Shown here: piece by piece, positions 10,821 through 21,130 of the stretch
Layout of the letters: every line of letters begins with the position of its first letter
How positions within the stretch are numbered: the first letter of the stretch is position 1
NCBI RefSeq assembly: GCF_004210375.1
Contig: NW_027467782.1
Span: 20,315,276 to 20,379,275 of the forward strand
Reading direction: 5' to 3'
DNA: 64,000 nucleotides
DNA from: Tachypleus tridentatus
Lineage: Eukaryota > Arthropoda > Merostomata > Xiphosura > Limulidae
The notes under the pieces: generated by a model
Told to the model about the DNA's origin: nothing
Databases searched by the model: none
Seen by the model: the letters and a program-made list of their open reading frames with translations, nothing else
Made by a program: the position numbers and the translations under genes

Positions 10821-12134
10821 ATGATATCTCTTGATAAGCTGTACATTTACTGACAAAACCATCCGACGATGAAAGTGAACATGATAATTTCGAAGACTAC
10901 TCTGAAAGTTGTGATGATGATCCTTCTGAAGCCGAAAATGATGAACAAATCGCTCCGTACCCTTCTGAAAGTGAAGAAAGTAATCAAGAAGATCTTACTA
11001 CGATGCCAGTGAACGAACTTTTGTCCAAAGATAAGAATTTTAGTTATTCAACAACACCTTCAAGGATCAACAGGAGAACCGCAGCTCTCAATATATTCAA
11101 TGGGAACCCAGGCATTACAAGGCAAGCTGCTCCAAGAGTCTCTACACCATTTGAAACATTCAAAATTTTCATTTCTGATAATATGATGGAACAGATCATT
11201 CACTCAACAAACACCGTCATGAAAGAACCAATTTTTTGAAGAAGACCTCTGGAAATGGATCGCAGCTAATCTTTTCCTTGGAATAAGCAAATCCAAAAAT
11301 GCATCGATAGACGAAATGTTTTCAACCGAATTCGGTTTGCCATTTTTGCGAAAACTGATTACACAAGACAAATTCAAAAAAATGAGCTCAAAAATCAGAT
11401 TTGACATCCACTCTCAAAGAAATAGAGAAATCAAAGATGCCGCCATCTCTGGAGTCTGGAATTTTTTCATTGAAAATTGCAAAAACAGTTACAACCCCAA
11501 GCGAATACCTGACAGTGGATGAACAACTATGTAACGGAAATCAAGAACCTTCCTGCCTCCTGAAATAAATGCAAAATCTAGAGAGTTATCACCAAAGTTT
11601 TTCTACCATGACGACATCACTCTTCTCAGGCACTCAGACAAACCAGGAAAATATGTGCTACTACTGAGTTCTCAGCATCAGTCTGGTGAAGTAGAAGAGA
11701 ATGGAAAGCCCGAAATCGTCAATCTTTACAATGCAACGAAGGCAGGTGTCGACCCTCTCGATCAACTGGTGAGATATCATACAACAAAGAGGCGATCAAA
11801 GCGCTGGTCAGTCTGCATATTCTATAACATTCTAGATCTTGCTGCGTACAATGCTTTCGTTCTATACTCGACAAAACATCCAGAATTTCTTCGTCAACAT
11901 AAATCAAGAGCCAGAAGAGAATTTATACGGCAATTGGTGCTTGAAATCAAAGAAATTTACTGCAAAGATAATGACAAAACAACCTCATGTGAACCGCCTG
12001 CAAAGAGGGCAAAAGAGGACGATGCCATTTGTGCGGCAGATCAAAAGATAGACAGTCGAAAATTGTTTGCTCAAATTGTAAAAAAAAATGTTTGTCAGAG
12101 CCATTCTAAAGTTGTTTGTAATGAATGTTGCTAA
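10821..12134 (+). pseudogene. piggyBac transposase, frameshifted and missing its catalytic centre
   Basis: DDE-type transposase remnant. A candidate ATG at 10,821 leads after one frame change into an acidic N-terminal region (about 10,845-11,000) typical of piggyBac proteins. The dimerisation/DNA-binding region follows (about 11,003-11,520), with a frameshift in a T run near 11,235. Another frame change precedes the 'LTVDEQL' block holding the first catalytic Asp (codon 11,518-11,520). Directly after it, sequence normally found more than about 100 residues later begins, so the segment with the second Asp is deleted. The last part (11,655-12,134, open) has 'GVDPLDQL', the late conserved Asp region, and ends in a short Cys-containing tail. 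The length is well below that of intact members of the family. It cannot be active. Confidence 0.9.
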
Positions 12135-12204
12135 ATCACTGTGTTTCTATTGAAAATATATGGGGGCCTGATAGGCCCCAAAATCACTTTAGTGGATGTA
12201 AATA

Positions 12205-12221
12205 TTTTTTTCGTAGGAGTG
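12205..12221 (-). repeat. piggyBac right terminal inverted repeat
   Basis: Inverted exact copy of the left terminal repeat, directly followed by TTAA at 12,222-12,225. Confidence 0.95.
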
Positions 12222-12225
12222 TTAA

Positions 12226-12789
12226 AACCACGAGTATCACCCAATCTTACAGTTTGTTTTATCACTGTTAGTAAACGTGTATACCTTTAAACTTTAAATG
12301 CTTGTTTCTTAGCAGAATCTATTTGTTTACTTTAATATAATCTTAAAATATTTGTGGTTCTCTCTATTTTTTATATTTTATATAATACACGCATATAGTG
12401 AATATAAATAAATATATATAAAAGGTTAAAGTCGTATGTACAGAATAAATCTACAGACGATAAAAAACTTGTCACATTTAAGATCTACACCGACAAATCA
12501 TCATACACGTGATCGCGAAAAAAACCTTTTATTTATAATCTAGGTACAATTTCTTTATTAGATTTAAAGGATAAAATTTCGTTTTCATCACTCAACTTTG
12601 AATATCTTCTGAGTTTTCCCATTGCTACCGCTCACTTATCAGTTTTATTTTTGTATCATTTCCTTCTCTTTGGCGTACGTCATTTCATAACAACAATTGA
12701 TTCAAGAGTATAGTTACACTTGAAACCAATACAAACTGTGAAGAAAGGCAACAATAAAGTTAAACCACAAAATTACTGAATATTTGCAT
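12226..12789. other. No gene seen
   Basis: AT-rich unique sequence between the piggyBac element and a duplicated block. No motif was recognised. Confidence 0.45.
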
Positions 12790-13630
12790 ATAGTAACTAT
12801 GGAGACCAGACATTAAAATAAAAGCCGACTTTGAGAAGAAATAACAAAATTTTATAGCAAAACATTACCAACCTCACATTCCACGGATATTTCGACCAGT
12901 ACAATTTGTTGGTTTAAAGTTTTGTATGAATACTTTTATTGTATATTTACATAAGATGATTCTAAAAATCTCAATCAACTTCTTGAAATAAGAAGCAAAA
13001 GTCAGACAAGTAACATTCACTTTACTCTGCAACCTGTGAGAGGCTTAGCAATTAGGCTTAACAAGTACTGGGCTGTTTTCGACAATGTCGTACTGAAAAA
13101 TTTAGAAAAATTGGTCATTTTTAAGATAAAAATACTATTTTACAGTAATTAATGCAGTGGAAAACTGTTCTCATTGTGCGAAGCAAACATTATTTTGGTC
13201 TATTAAGTGTGTTATCGTTTATTTAAAATTAACAGTTTTAACTCCTTTCCTTAAAACTATATTTAGATATTACATCAATAAAGATATAATAAAACCTTCA
13301 GATTTAGTTCTAGTGAAAGTCGGGTTCTTGTTATGAGGACAGTACTTTAAAATTCTGTTCTTTGATAAATATAGGTTTGTCATACGTATCGTAGTTATTT
13401 TTATAATTGTCTGAATTTAGAATACCAAAGTGGGAATTTTTATAGATTGTTTTGTGTGGTGCCATTTAGTAGATAGTGAAACAATGTATTTGTTGTTTCG
13501 GTTACATAGATACAAATATGCACGCCATGTCCTTTAGATAATAGTTAAATTAGAAAATATAACGTAATTAATACTTTATATTGGATTTACTAAAATATAT
13601 TTTTATCAGTGCTAAGATAATGCTGCTTTT
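12790..13630 (+). repeat. Segmental duplication block A, copy 1
   Basis: Collinear and diverged match to 19,558-20,410 in the same orientation. Shared words include 'tagtaactatggagac' against 'tagtaactaaggagac', then 'taacattcactttactc'. No coding capacity was recognised. Confidence 0.85.
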
Positions 13631-13639
13631 TTGTTTTGT

Positions 13640-13800
13640 TTTGAATTAAGCAGACATAGCTACCACAATGGGCTATCTGTGTGACTGCCCACCCCGCGAC
13701 CCTCGAAACGAGTCGGATTTTAGCGTGTAAATAATTAATGGGCTATCTGTGCTCTGCCCACCACGGGTATCATACCGCTGAGCCACTGCAGGGTCGATAA
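13640..13800 (-). repeat. SINE family B, rearranged copy
   Basis: Two partial copies of a second tRNA-derived SINE ('caatgggctatctgtg' twice, 'accgctgagccactgcag' at the head side) are fused. The tRNA-like head is on the right, so the element reads on the minus strand. Confidence 0.7.
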
Positions 13801-14710
13801 TTCTGGGGTCGATAATGGTGCAATTAGATAGCCTGTACCATGTTGCTGTATTATTAATTAACTGTGCTTTTAGTTCGTGATTTTAGTAAATTTAGGATAA
13901 TTATATCTATATAACCCACAATAGCGACTTAATACACTGTGATGGTTTACTTGGTGTCGTCTCATTATCAGTCAAATGTCTACGATATTTTTCTTTCTAA
14001 GTTCTCTCAGGTATCTTTGAAATGTTTCGTTACGTTCGATGATAATGAATTAATAGGTATTAATAAGGATTTTAAATGTGCTTTTGTTGTAAAGAATAAC
14101 TACCATTTTAATCAAGTAATTATTTTAGTTAAGAATAACAATGTTATTGTCGGACGATGTAACATAAATATTTTTATTTAACGACAGTTCTTTTAAAATA
14201 TTTCTTCAGAGCTTAAACGGTAAGGACGAACATTAGGGATAAAATCACAAGAAGTAGAAAAGACAAAGTTCTTTATTTTCGTCATAAAAATGTTACTCAA
14301 TCGATAAAGAGTTATTTTATCTTTCATAAGAAGGTCCTTCAGGTGTCTGTATTGTGATTTGAAAGTGTAAACTAAATTAGGTACGTAGAGTCTACGTGGT
14401 GGAAGAGAGAACTGAAGACCTTTAGCTAGCACTGATTTACACTGATTATTTATGTTATAATTACACAGGTTAACAATCTGGTCGTCAGGATGAAGCTAGG
14501 AATGAATGTTGTTAGTCAGTCAATTCATCCTCAAATTTTGGACATGTTTACACTGAACAATTTGTCTTCGTTCTATTAGTTCCACTTGTACAGTTCATCG
14601 GTGTAATCAACACTGGTATCAACGATTCTATGGTTAGTACAGAACACTTTGAACTTTTCAGTGAAATTTATGTTCTGTTGATGCTTTGTTTGAAATTCTT
14701 GATCCAACTC
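13801..14710. other. No recognisable gene
   Basis: AT-rich. An 80-aa ORF at 13,939-14,181 is F/I/N/V-rich and matches nothing I know. No splice or promoter context was supported. Confidence 0.4.
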
Positions 14711-14905
14711 CACAAAACATGCTCACCCTTTATGATATGTGTGGGGGAGGGAGAACATTGTTAGGGTCAGTCTCAATATTCGTTTGTGAAAGAGTGGTTA
14801 GTGGATGGTGATGACTAGGTACCTCTATTCTTTCACTGCTAAATTTCGGACGACTAGCGTAGATAGCCCTCGTGTAGCTTCAGCCCAATGTAAAACAAAG
14901 CAATA
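14711..14905 (+). repeat. Degraded SINE family A
   Basis: It recognisably contains the body ('ggtgatgactaggtacctc', 'actgctaaatttcgg', 'gatagccctcgtgtagctt') but lacks an intact tRNA-like head. Confidence 0.75.
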
Positions 14906-15149
14906 GTCTCTTCAGACAAATCTGATAATCTAACGACTTTTGAACATTTCGGTTTGGTTCTTTAAAGTGGAGAAACTTTGGATTCACGTTTCGAACAATG
15001 TTTCTGAACGAAAGCAAATTTCAAGGTTGATGATTAATATTATAACTATATTGAAGATGAAGAAATAATACAACAGAAGGGAACAGAGACAAAGTTTTCA
15101 ATATTTTACAGATTCAGATTTAGTATTTAACGAGAAACCTAAGAAAAAA

Positions 15150-15490
15150 TGTGCATCAGAATGTCTGGTATGGGTAAACACATGTATTTGTATCAGATGG
15201 CTGGTATGGGTACTAACACATGTATTGTGTATCAGAATGGCTGGTATGGGTACTAACACTTGTATTGTGTATCAGAATGGCTGGTATGGGTACTAACACT
15301 TGTATTGTATATCAGAATGTCTGGTATGGGTACTAACACATGTATTGTGTATCACTGCTATGGGTATTAACACTTGTATTGTATATGAATGGCTGGTATG
15401 GGTATAACACATGTATTGTATATCTGTCTGGTATGGGTACTAACACATGTATTGTGTATCACAATGGCTGCTATGGGTACTGACACTTTT
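15150..15490 (+). repeat. 40-bp minisatellite, about 8 copies
   Basis: Tandem units 'ggctggtatgggtactaaca' plus 'cttgtattgtgtatcagaat'. It ends directly at a degraded PLE terminus (15,495-15,540). Confidence 0.9.
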
Positions 15491-15494
15491 ATTG

Positions 15495-15550
15495 AGGAGA
15501 GAAAAACGATTCGACCTTCCTAGGTCATCCTCAGGTTAAGAAAGAGAGAG
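15495..15550 (-). mobile_element. Degraded PLE 3'-end fragment with broken hammerhead-like core
   Basis: The minus strand reads CTGAGGA, a GACC...GGTC hairpin and GAATC: the PLE hammerhead-like core with substitutions in both conserved boxes. It abuts the 40-bp minisatellite. Confidence 0.5.
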
Positions 15551-15617
15551 TTTGCAAGTGGCCGTTGTCGGACACATGTCTTAGGGACGAGGGTATAAAC
15601 GTATACGGGAGTAACAG

Positions 15618-15745
15618 ATACGGAAAGTTATTCAACCATTCGTGTAATAGAACGTGGTTATTTTACTGTCAAAACAAGGGTAAACTGCTATCTGCAGTGT
15701 CGTGTATAGAAACAACATAAACCACGATAAGGTCTTCCCCCAATT
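15618..15745 (+). repeat. Direct repeat, copy 1
   Basis: Matches about 16,285-16,405 ('gaaagttattcaaccatt', 'caaaacaagggtaaac', 'atctgcagtgtcgtgt'). The unit is about 120 bp, diverged, with no coding frame seen. Confidence 0.75.
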
Positions 15746-15847
15746 TTAGTTAACCCATAGCTAGCAGAAAAGCCTAATTTAGACACTGAACTGCCCTCGC
15801 GGGCAGACTGAAATTTTTACTTGGGGCACTCAACCCTGTGACTAAGC

Positions 15848-15970
15848 ATCGGGAATGCATTGTTTGTACTTACAAGACACTGCTGGACAGATCACAACCA
15901 AAAGGAGCTTGCTTGATCGATGTTCACAGGTGTCCGCGACACACGCTTCAAAACCACAGTCGTAATATTT
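15848..15970 (-). CDS. Possible cysteine-rich exon (unknown gene)
   Basis: On the minus strand, after an AG acceptor-like site (reading 'aatgacag'), an open frame encodes a peptide with five cysteines before a strong donor-like GTAAGT (reading 'gtgtcttgtaagtac'). The frame also stays open for about 12 codons past the donor, to a stop near 15,848. Cys spacing (YDCGFEACVADTCEH...) resembles small disulfide-rich extracellular modules, but I cannot name the family. It could be chance: only one exon is visible and no partner exon was recognised. Confidence 0.25.
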
Positions 15971-16284
15971 GTCTGTCCATTCTGTCATTGTTAATTTGTT
16001 ATGTTGTTTAATAGCATTACATACAAAGTAAGTTTTACTTTGCAGGTAACATGTTTACCAAACAAATGAAGACAACATGTACTACTCAGTGCACCTCTTT
16101 ATTGAATCACTAAATGTCAGCACAAATATATATTATGTGTACTGAAAGTTTGCCAAATTTCATACAGATACACGAGTCGTATCGATACAGTCCTCTCGAG
16201 TTCTTCATGGTAAGTACTCGTATGTTACTCTTTACCAACACATTTTAATATTTAGTGTTTGAATTAATTAAATACAGAAACAGA

Positions 16285-16405
16285 CAAGGAAAGTTATTCA
16301 ACCATTGATGAAACAAAACATGCTTATTGTACTGTCAAAACAAGGGTAAACAGCTATCTGCAGTGTCGTGTGTGGAAGCGTCATAAACCACGAGAAGGTC
16401 TCTAA
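16285..16405 (+). repeat. Direct repeat, copy 2
   Basis: Second copy of the unit at 15,618-15,745, about 665 bp downstream. Confidence 0.75.
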
Positions 16406-16495
16406 ACAACATACCCTGGTACATCTGTATCTGTAAAACATACATATCGTGTTGATTACTTTACTGATACCACTTAACAACATACATGTCTGGTT

Positions 16496-16715
16496 CACTA
16501 AATTACCCTGTACAACTGAACAACACACTGGTTCAACAACACAGATACCTGGTTCACTAAATTACCCTGTACAACTGAACAACACAGATACCTGGTTCAC
16601 TAAATTACCCTGTACAACTGAACAAAACAGATACCTGGTTCACTAAATTACCCTGTACAACTGAACAACACAGATACCTGGTTCACTAAATTACCCTGTA
16701 CAACTGAACAACATA
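16496..16715 (+). repeat. 43-bp minisatellite, about 5 copies
   Basis: Tandem 'ggttcactaaattaccctgt' plus 'acaactgaacaacacagata'. Copies are nearly identical, implying recent expansion. The ORF through it is repeat-derived. Confidence 0.95.
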
Positions 16716-16732
16716 CAACATTAAATAACAAT

Positions 16733-17420
16733 TATAAATCTGTACGAATAATTTTACTCAGATTTTCTTTGGACTTTATAATTTTGTAATATTTATTTAG
16801 TGTAAGTCACAAAGATGTGAGAAACCAAAGTCTGACGAGATTCCCAGTATACAATTTACCTTTTGTTTTTTAACTTCTTATCCCAAATCCTATTATTGTA
16901 TTTGTTATCTAATTCTCATTTCTTGACATAGTAAATACTCAAGCCTCGTTTTTCGTACAATTTTCTTAGAGGTTTACTTTTACAGACTTTTATCTCACCC
17001 TTTTATGATGTTACAGAATTCGATATCAACACCAATCAGTGAAGACTGACTTTGAAAACAGCTGTAGACAATATTTGAAAATTGGACAGAGAACATTATG
17101 TACTACTTGTTTTATACATACTGTGAACAGTGGTGTCTGTCCATCAGTTCATCTGTCTCCTGTTTATAACGGCTTCACTTCTCATGTTGAGTGTGAAAAG
17201 CTATGGATGAAGTCAAAGTACAACATTAACTTTTTAAATAACAGTAGAACAGGTATGAATAATGTTAACAACAAACAGGATATTCTACACTAACTTGTTA
17301 TGAATTAATAACACTATGTATCAGAATGTAAAATGTGACATAACGGTTTGTTATTGTTAAATTGTTCTTAGCAGAACACTTACTATACAAACATAGAAAA
17401 CCAAAACTCATGTAACACAC
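16733..17420 (+). repeat. Segmental duplication block B, copy 1, with exon-like segment
   Basis: Diverged direct match to about 21,440-21,840 (shared 'tggacagagaac', 'actgtgaac', 'catctgtctcctgttta'). Within it, 'gatgttacag' precedes an 84-residue open frame (17,039-17,293) with several cysteines and prolines. The paralogous segment is disrupted. It could be an upstream exon of the receptor found at 17,803, but I could not show a hormone-receptor domain. Confidence 0.5.
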
Positions 17421-17463
17421 TTACTCTAGAGTATCACACAATCTTACAATTAGTCTTTAGTCA

Positions 17464-17592
17464 CTGCTACACGAGGGCTATTTGCGCTAGTCGGCCATAA
17501 TGTAGCAGAAAGACCAGATGGAAGTCAAGTAGTCATCGCTACCAACCGCCAAGTCTTGGTCTACTATTTTGTACTATTTGCTGGTGTATATC
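17464..17592 (-). repeat. SINE family A fragment
   Basis: Tail and body in reverse orientation ('acacgagggctatttgcg', 'gtagtcatcgctaccaacc'). The tRNA-like head is missing. Confidence 0.8.
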
Positions 17593-17802
17593 TCATCATA
17601 TACAAAGATGGATCACCATTAGGTTCCTCGACTCAAATCACTACAAGTTGATGTATATATAAATAATTTACGTAGGTTCTCATACATTTTCTCGCTTCAT
17701 TTACTATGATAACTGTATTTATATATACACATATATATGTATGTACATAGATGTAGACGGACGGGAATTTAAATAGAAATGTTGTTGGTATTGTTTTTTT
17801 AG

Positions 17803-17888
17803 GGTAACACTGTCTTCTCAGTCAACGTTGTACGAATGTTGATGACGAAGCTACGTATGGACAATTCCTCAGAAACTGCGCATGTCAG
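17803..17888 (+). pseudogene. Class B (secretin-family) GPCR exon, TM5 end to intracellular loop 3
   Basis: An 86-nt open segment is bounded by an acceptor ('ttgtttttttag') and a donor (CAG|gtagat). It encodes 28 codons plus two bases, including 'NVVRMLMTKLR' and 'NSSETAHV'. In secretin-like receptors (CRF/DH44, calcitonin/DH31, PDF types) the same place carries 'NI(I/V)RVLVTKLR', then a loop with 'ET...(Y/I)RKA'. The split codon (AG|G) is completed in frame by the exon at 18,552, which independently carries the next family motif; this is strong support. Upstream transmembrane exons were not recognised. Marked as pseudogene because of the lesions in the next exon. Confidence 0.75.
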
Positions 17889-18551
17889 GTAGATATTAGT
17901 GGTTGTCTGATTTAATAACAAGCTCAGCGATGGTAAAAACTATTTTAAAATTTGAAGAAAAATAAGCATATGAGTATCTAGAAAACTATGGGAAAATATC
18001 AGTATATTTAGTGAAGTATTTGTTGTATTTTTTACTTTATAAGTAATTCTATCTTTCTAAAAGTAGTGACATAGAAATTCAAAAATGTTCTGGTGTTTGT
18101 CCTGTTTGGCATTGTTTAGATTTTTATTGATTACTTCAATTACCACTCCTCAACATATTTCACACTTGAACATTGATAATAAAACTGTAAACAGTTTCAG
18201 GTTTGTTTTGTTTTCTTTTAATCAATAGCTTAACCTTTTAATGTACTTCTATACATCAGAATTCCCAGATGTTAAGTGATTTATAGAACTGTGTATTCTT
18301 AAAAAACACATTAACTCATTACAATAAAATTTATATCAGGCTGTGACTGTTATACAAGATTAAATATTAAAATAAATAGATAGAGCTTAAAGGATTTACC
18401 GGAGTTTTCAAAATCTATAAAATAAAAATTAGTCGTAGAATCACTAGAAACAAAAGTCCACGAAACGTATTAGGGATTTTATTGGAAAGAAATGTAAACA
18501 GCTTTCCAAAGGAAAATAAATGTCAGAAGAGAATAAATAACTGTTTTATAG

Positions 18552-18681
18552 GAAAGTCATCAAAGCGACTGCGCTTCTTTTCCGTTTACTCGGAATCACT
18601 TATCTTCTGCATCAGTCCTCATGACGATACTCACCTAGAGAGGGAGTACATGGTAACTAACGCCTTGTTGTAGTCCTCCAA
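18552..18681 (+). pseudogene. Class B GPCR exon, TM6 to start of TM7, with frameshift and nonsense lesions
   Basis: A 130-nt segment lies between 'tgttttatag' and the donor GTAAGT (18,682-18,687). Read with the split codon from 17,888 it gives RKVIKATALL followed by LLGITYLL, the TM6 signature of secretin-family receptors (RKAxKAxLVLxPLLGI). The conserved TM6 proline is replaced by arginine. After LLH the frame hits TGA. Shifting one base recovers an acidic stretch (DDTHLEREYMVTNALL) that fits extracellular loop 3/TM7 start, but that frame then meets TAG where the family commonly has glutamine. Two independent lesions suggest a decaying paralogue rather than one sequencing error. The final TM7 exon was not found. 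Confidence 0.75.
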
Positions 18682-18852
18682 GTAAGTATTTCAAGTCTGA
18701 TTTTATATGAACGGGAAAAACAGAAAAATGTGGGTGTGGTTCTTACTGGCCATAAATCTGTTATTTTCACATCGCTTCCAAGTCCTTGACAGTGCTGGAT
18801 ATTAAACCTCACGGTCCGTCCAGTTTCTATTATTTCTGTGTCTTACACAGTT

Positions 18853-19120
18853 AGGACTGGCATGGCCTAGCGCGTTAAGGCGTGTGCTTCGTAATCTGAG
18901 GGTCGCGCCAAACATGCTCGCCCTCCCAGCCGTGGGGGCGTTATAATGTGACGGTCAATCCCACTATTCGTTGGTAAAAGAGTAGCCCAAGAGTTGGCGG
19001 TGGGTGGTGATGACTAGCTGCCTTCCCTCTAGTCTTACACTGCTAAATTAGGGACGGCTAGCACAGATAGCTCTCGAGTAGCTTTGTGCGAAATTGCAAA
19101 ACAAACAAACAAACAAAAAA
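18853..19120 (+). repeat. SINE family A, near full length, with 12-bp target-site duplication
   Basis: Flanked by 'tcttacacagtt' at 18,841-18,852 and 19,121-19,132. The A-box region 'tggcctagcgcg' is present, but the B-box segment is missing. The neighbouring full copy at 35,605 shows two GTCGCG words with the B box between them, and here only one remains. The AAAC tail is intact. Confidence 0.95.
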
Positions 19121-19145
19121 TCTTACACAGTTCGTAAGTTTGTGT

Positions 19146-19262
19146 GTGTGTTTTCTTACAGCAAAGCCACATCGGGCTGTCTGCTGAGCCCGCTGAGGGC
19201 AATAGAATCCATGAATTTAGCGTTGTAAATCCTAGACTTACCGCTGTACCAGCGGGGGGGGG
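19146..19262 (-). repeat. SINE family B
   Basis: The minus strand reads from a tRNA-like head (CCGCTGGTACAGCGGTAAG) to the tail near 19,160. It is inserted immediately beside the family A copy. Confidence 0.75.
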
Positions 19263-19447
19263 GAGTTTGAAAACTGTCTGACAGAATATTTATTAATCAT
19301 TTCTCTAATATGTCAATGTATGTATAACCACAACTATCTGGCTATAATTCCTAAGCCTCCTGAACTAACTAAAAGATCAACAGTGGGAAATTATCATTAC
19401 TTAAACTTAAGTCAAATTATTTACCGACAAACTAACTCAGTGTAACA

Positions 19448-19556
19448 TCTGAACTGGTCATCACCAACAACTGCCTAATCTTGGGCTACTCCTTTACTAA
19501 CGAATAGTGTTATTGAAGGTCACATAATGACACCTCAACGGCTGAAAGAGCGGCCA
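19448..19556 (-). repeat. SINE family A fragment
   Basis: Body segment only ('gtcatcaccaacaactgcc', 'tgggctactcctttac', 'cggctgaaagagcg'). Confidence 0.7.
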
Positions 19557-19557
19557 C

Positions 19558-20410
19558 GTATAGTAACTAAGGAGACAAGATATTAAAATGAGAACCGAAC
19601 TGTGCGAAGAAAAAACAAAATTTTATGGAAGAAAGTTTCTAACACTGCATTTCATGGGTACTTCGTCCAGCACAATTTGTAGGTATAACGTTTTCTATAA
19701 ATATTTTAATTGTATATTCCCATGGAAACATTTTATACATCTGAATTAAATTCTTGAAATAAGAAACAAAAGTTAGACAATTAGTAAGTAACATTCACTT
19801 TACTCCACAACCAGTGAGAAGCCTAGTAATTAATGTTAGCAAATACTTGTCTGTTTTCAATAACGTCGTGTTGAAAAGTTTAGAAAAATTGAACATTTTC
19901 TATAAATAAAGAGAGAATCTTTTTACGACACGTACTGCATGGGAAAGGTTTTCGGACTGTTCTAATATACACTATATTTTATTATCTGTTAAATGTGGTA
20001 CCGTTTATTGAAAAATAAGCTTTAAACTCCATTTCTTAAAACTGTATCTATAAATTATATCAATAAAAAAAAGATATAATCAAATCTTCAGGTTTAGTCC
20101 TAGTGAAGGTAGGGCTCTTGTTATACGAAGAGTACTTAATATTCATTTCTATGGAAAACAAACGCTTGTTGTTCGTATCATAGTTACTTTTAAAATTATC
20201 CGAATTTAGAATGCTAAAGTGAGAATTTTTTATAGTTTTTTCTTAATAGAGACATTTGATAAATAGTGACACACTGTATTTATTATTTCAGTCAAATAGA
20301 CACAGATATGCACGTCATGTCGTTTATGTAATAGTGAGATTAGAAAATATAACTTAATTGTTTATATTGGATTTACCTAAAATATATATCCTGAATGTTA
20401 TATAATGCTG
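19558..20410 (+). repeat. Segmental duplication block A, copy 2
   Basis: Collinear direct match to 12,790-13,630 with many substitutions and small indels, so the duplication is old. No coding capacity was recognised. Confidence 0.85.
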
Positions 20411-21130
20411 CAGTTGTTAATATGTAGCGTAAAATATCTTACATATTCCACATTCACTATTTAAAGCAAAACAAAAATAATACATTATTTCTACCTAAAT
20501 AACTAAAATACATTGCTGAAATAACAATTATTTAATCAAAACTAAAATATATCGAAAGTTAATTACTAAAAATAAAAAAAAATCTTCATATTTTAAATGG
20601 AACGATTTTAATGAAGACTACATGATATTTGGTGTTGGTTAAAGTTGTTTGATGTAGATGGTTTCTTTAAGTATGAATTCCAGATCAGTATCATCCCTAC
20701 AAAGAATATTTATATTTTATCGTTCGTGTCCTGTTTCTTCACTATGTTAGCGTATAAACGAAAACCATGTGTCACCGAACATTTCTGTGTGTTTTCATGA
20801 ACAATCCCGTATTTTATTAGTTCTTACTACTAGATGGCGTTCGGCTTTCTCAGTACATCAGGCCATGCAGTTTTCTTGGGTGATTATATGGACAAGCCCT
20901 GAACAAAGATAAATTTGGATGTCTTTAGTCAGAAGAATTCACTTCTGTATGATATGGGGTTAAACTTAATCTGGAACTAAAACATAATTTGTGAGTTATA
21001 AAAGCGGTTACCTATCACCATATTGATCTGTATTTTTTATCCTATTTTTAACTTAACTGTTTTTTTTATCCAACACCAACTTGTAAGCACCTTTCACATG
21101 TTGAGTGCACACCCACATATCATATTTTAA
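20411..21130. other. No recognisable gene
   Basis: AT-rich. Near 21,070, 'ccaacaccaacttgtaagc' resembles the exon/donor-like motif seen at 21,447-21,480, suggesting a further tandem copy of the same small segment. Confidence 0.4.

Larger units (their letters stand above)
10268..12221 (+). mobile_element. piggyBac-family DNA transposon, 1,954 bp, internally deleted
   Basis: Perfect 17-bp terminal inverted repeats ('cactcctacgaaaaaaa') lie at 10,268-10,284 and, inverted, 12,205-12,221. TTAA flanks both ends (10,264-10,267 and 12,222-12,225), the piggyBac target signature. Subterminal GC palindromes of the form GGGGCCTNNTAGGCCCC occur twice on the left (10,289-10,305; 10,476-10,492) and once on the right (12,163-12,179). 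The inner left palindrome and the right one share a further 'acatccacta' flank in inverted orientation. The ends look mobilisable by an active relative. The encoded transposase is not functional. Confidence 0.95.

Noticed and set aside
17039-17293. 84-residue ORF as the hormone-receptor domain of the class B GPCR
   Set aside because: It has cysteines and sits upstream of the receptor exons, but the W/C/P spacing of the domain could not be matched, so it is only listed as an exon-like segment in a duplicated block.
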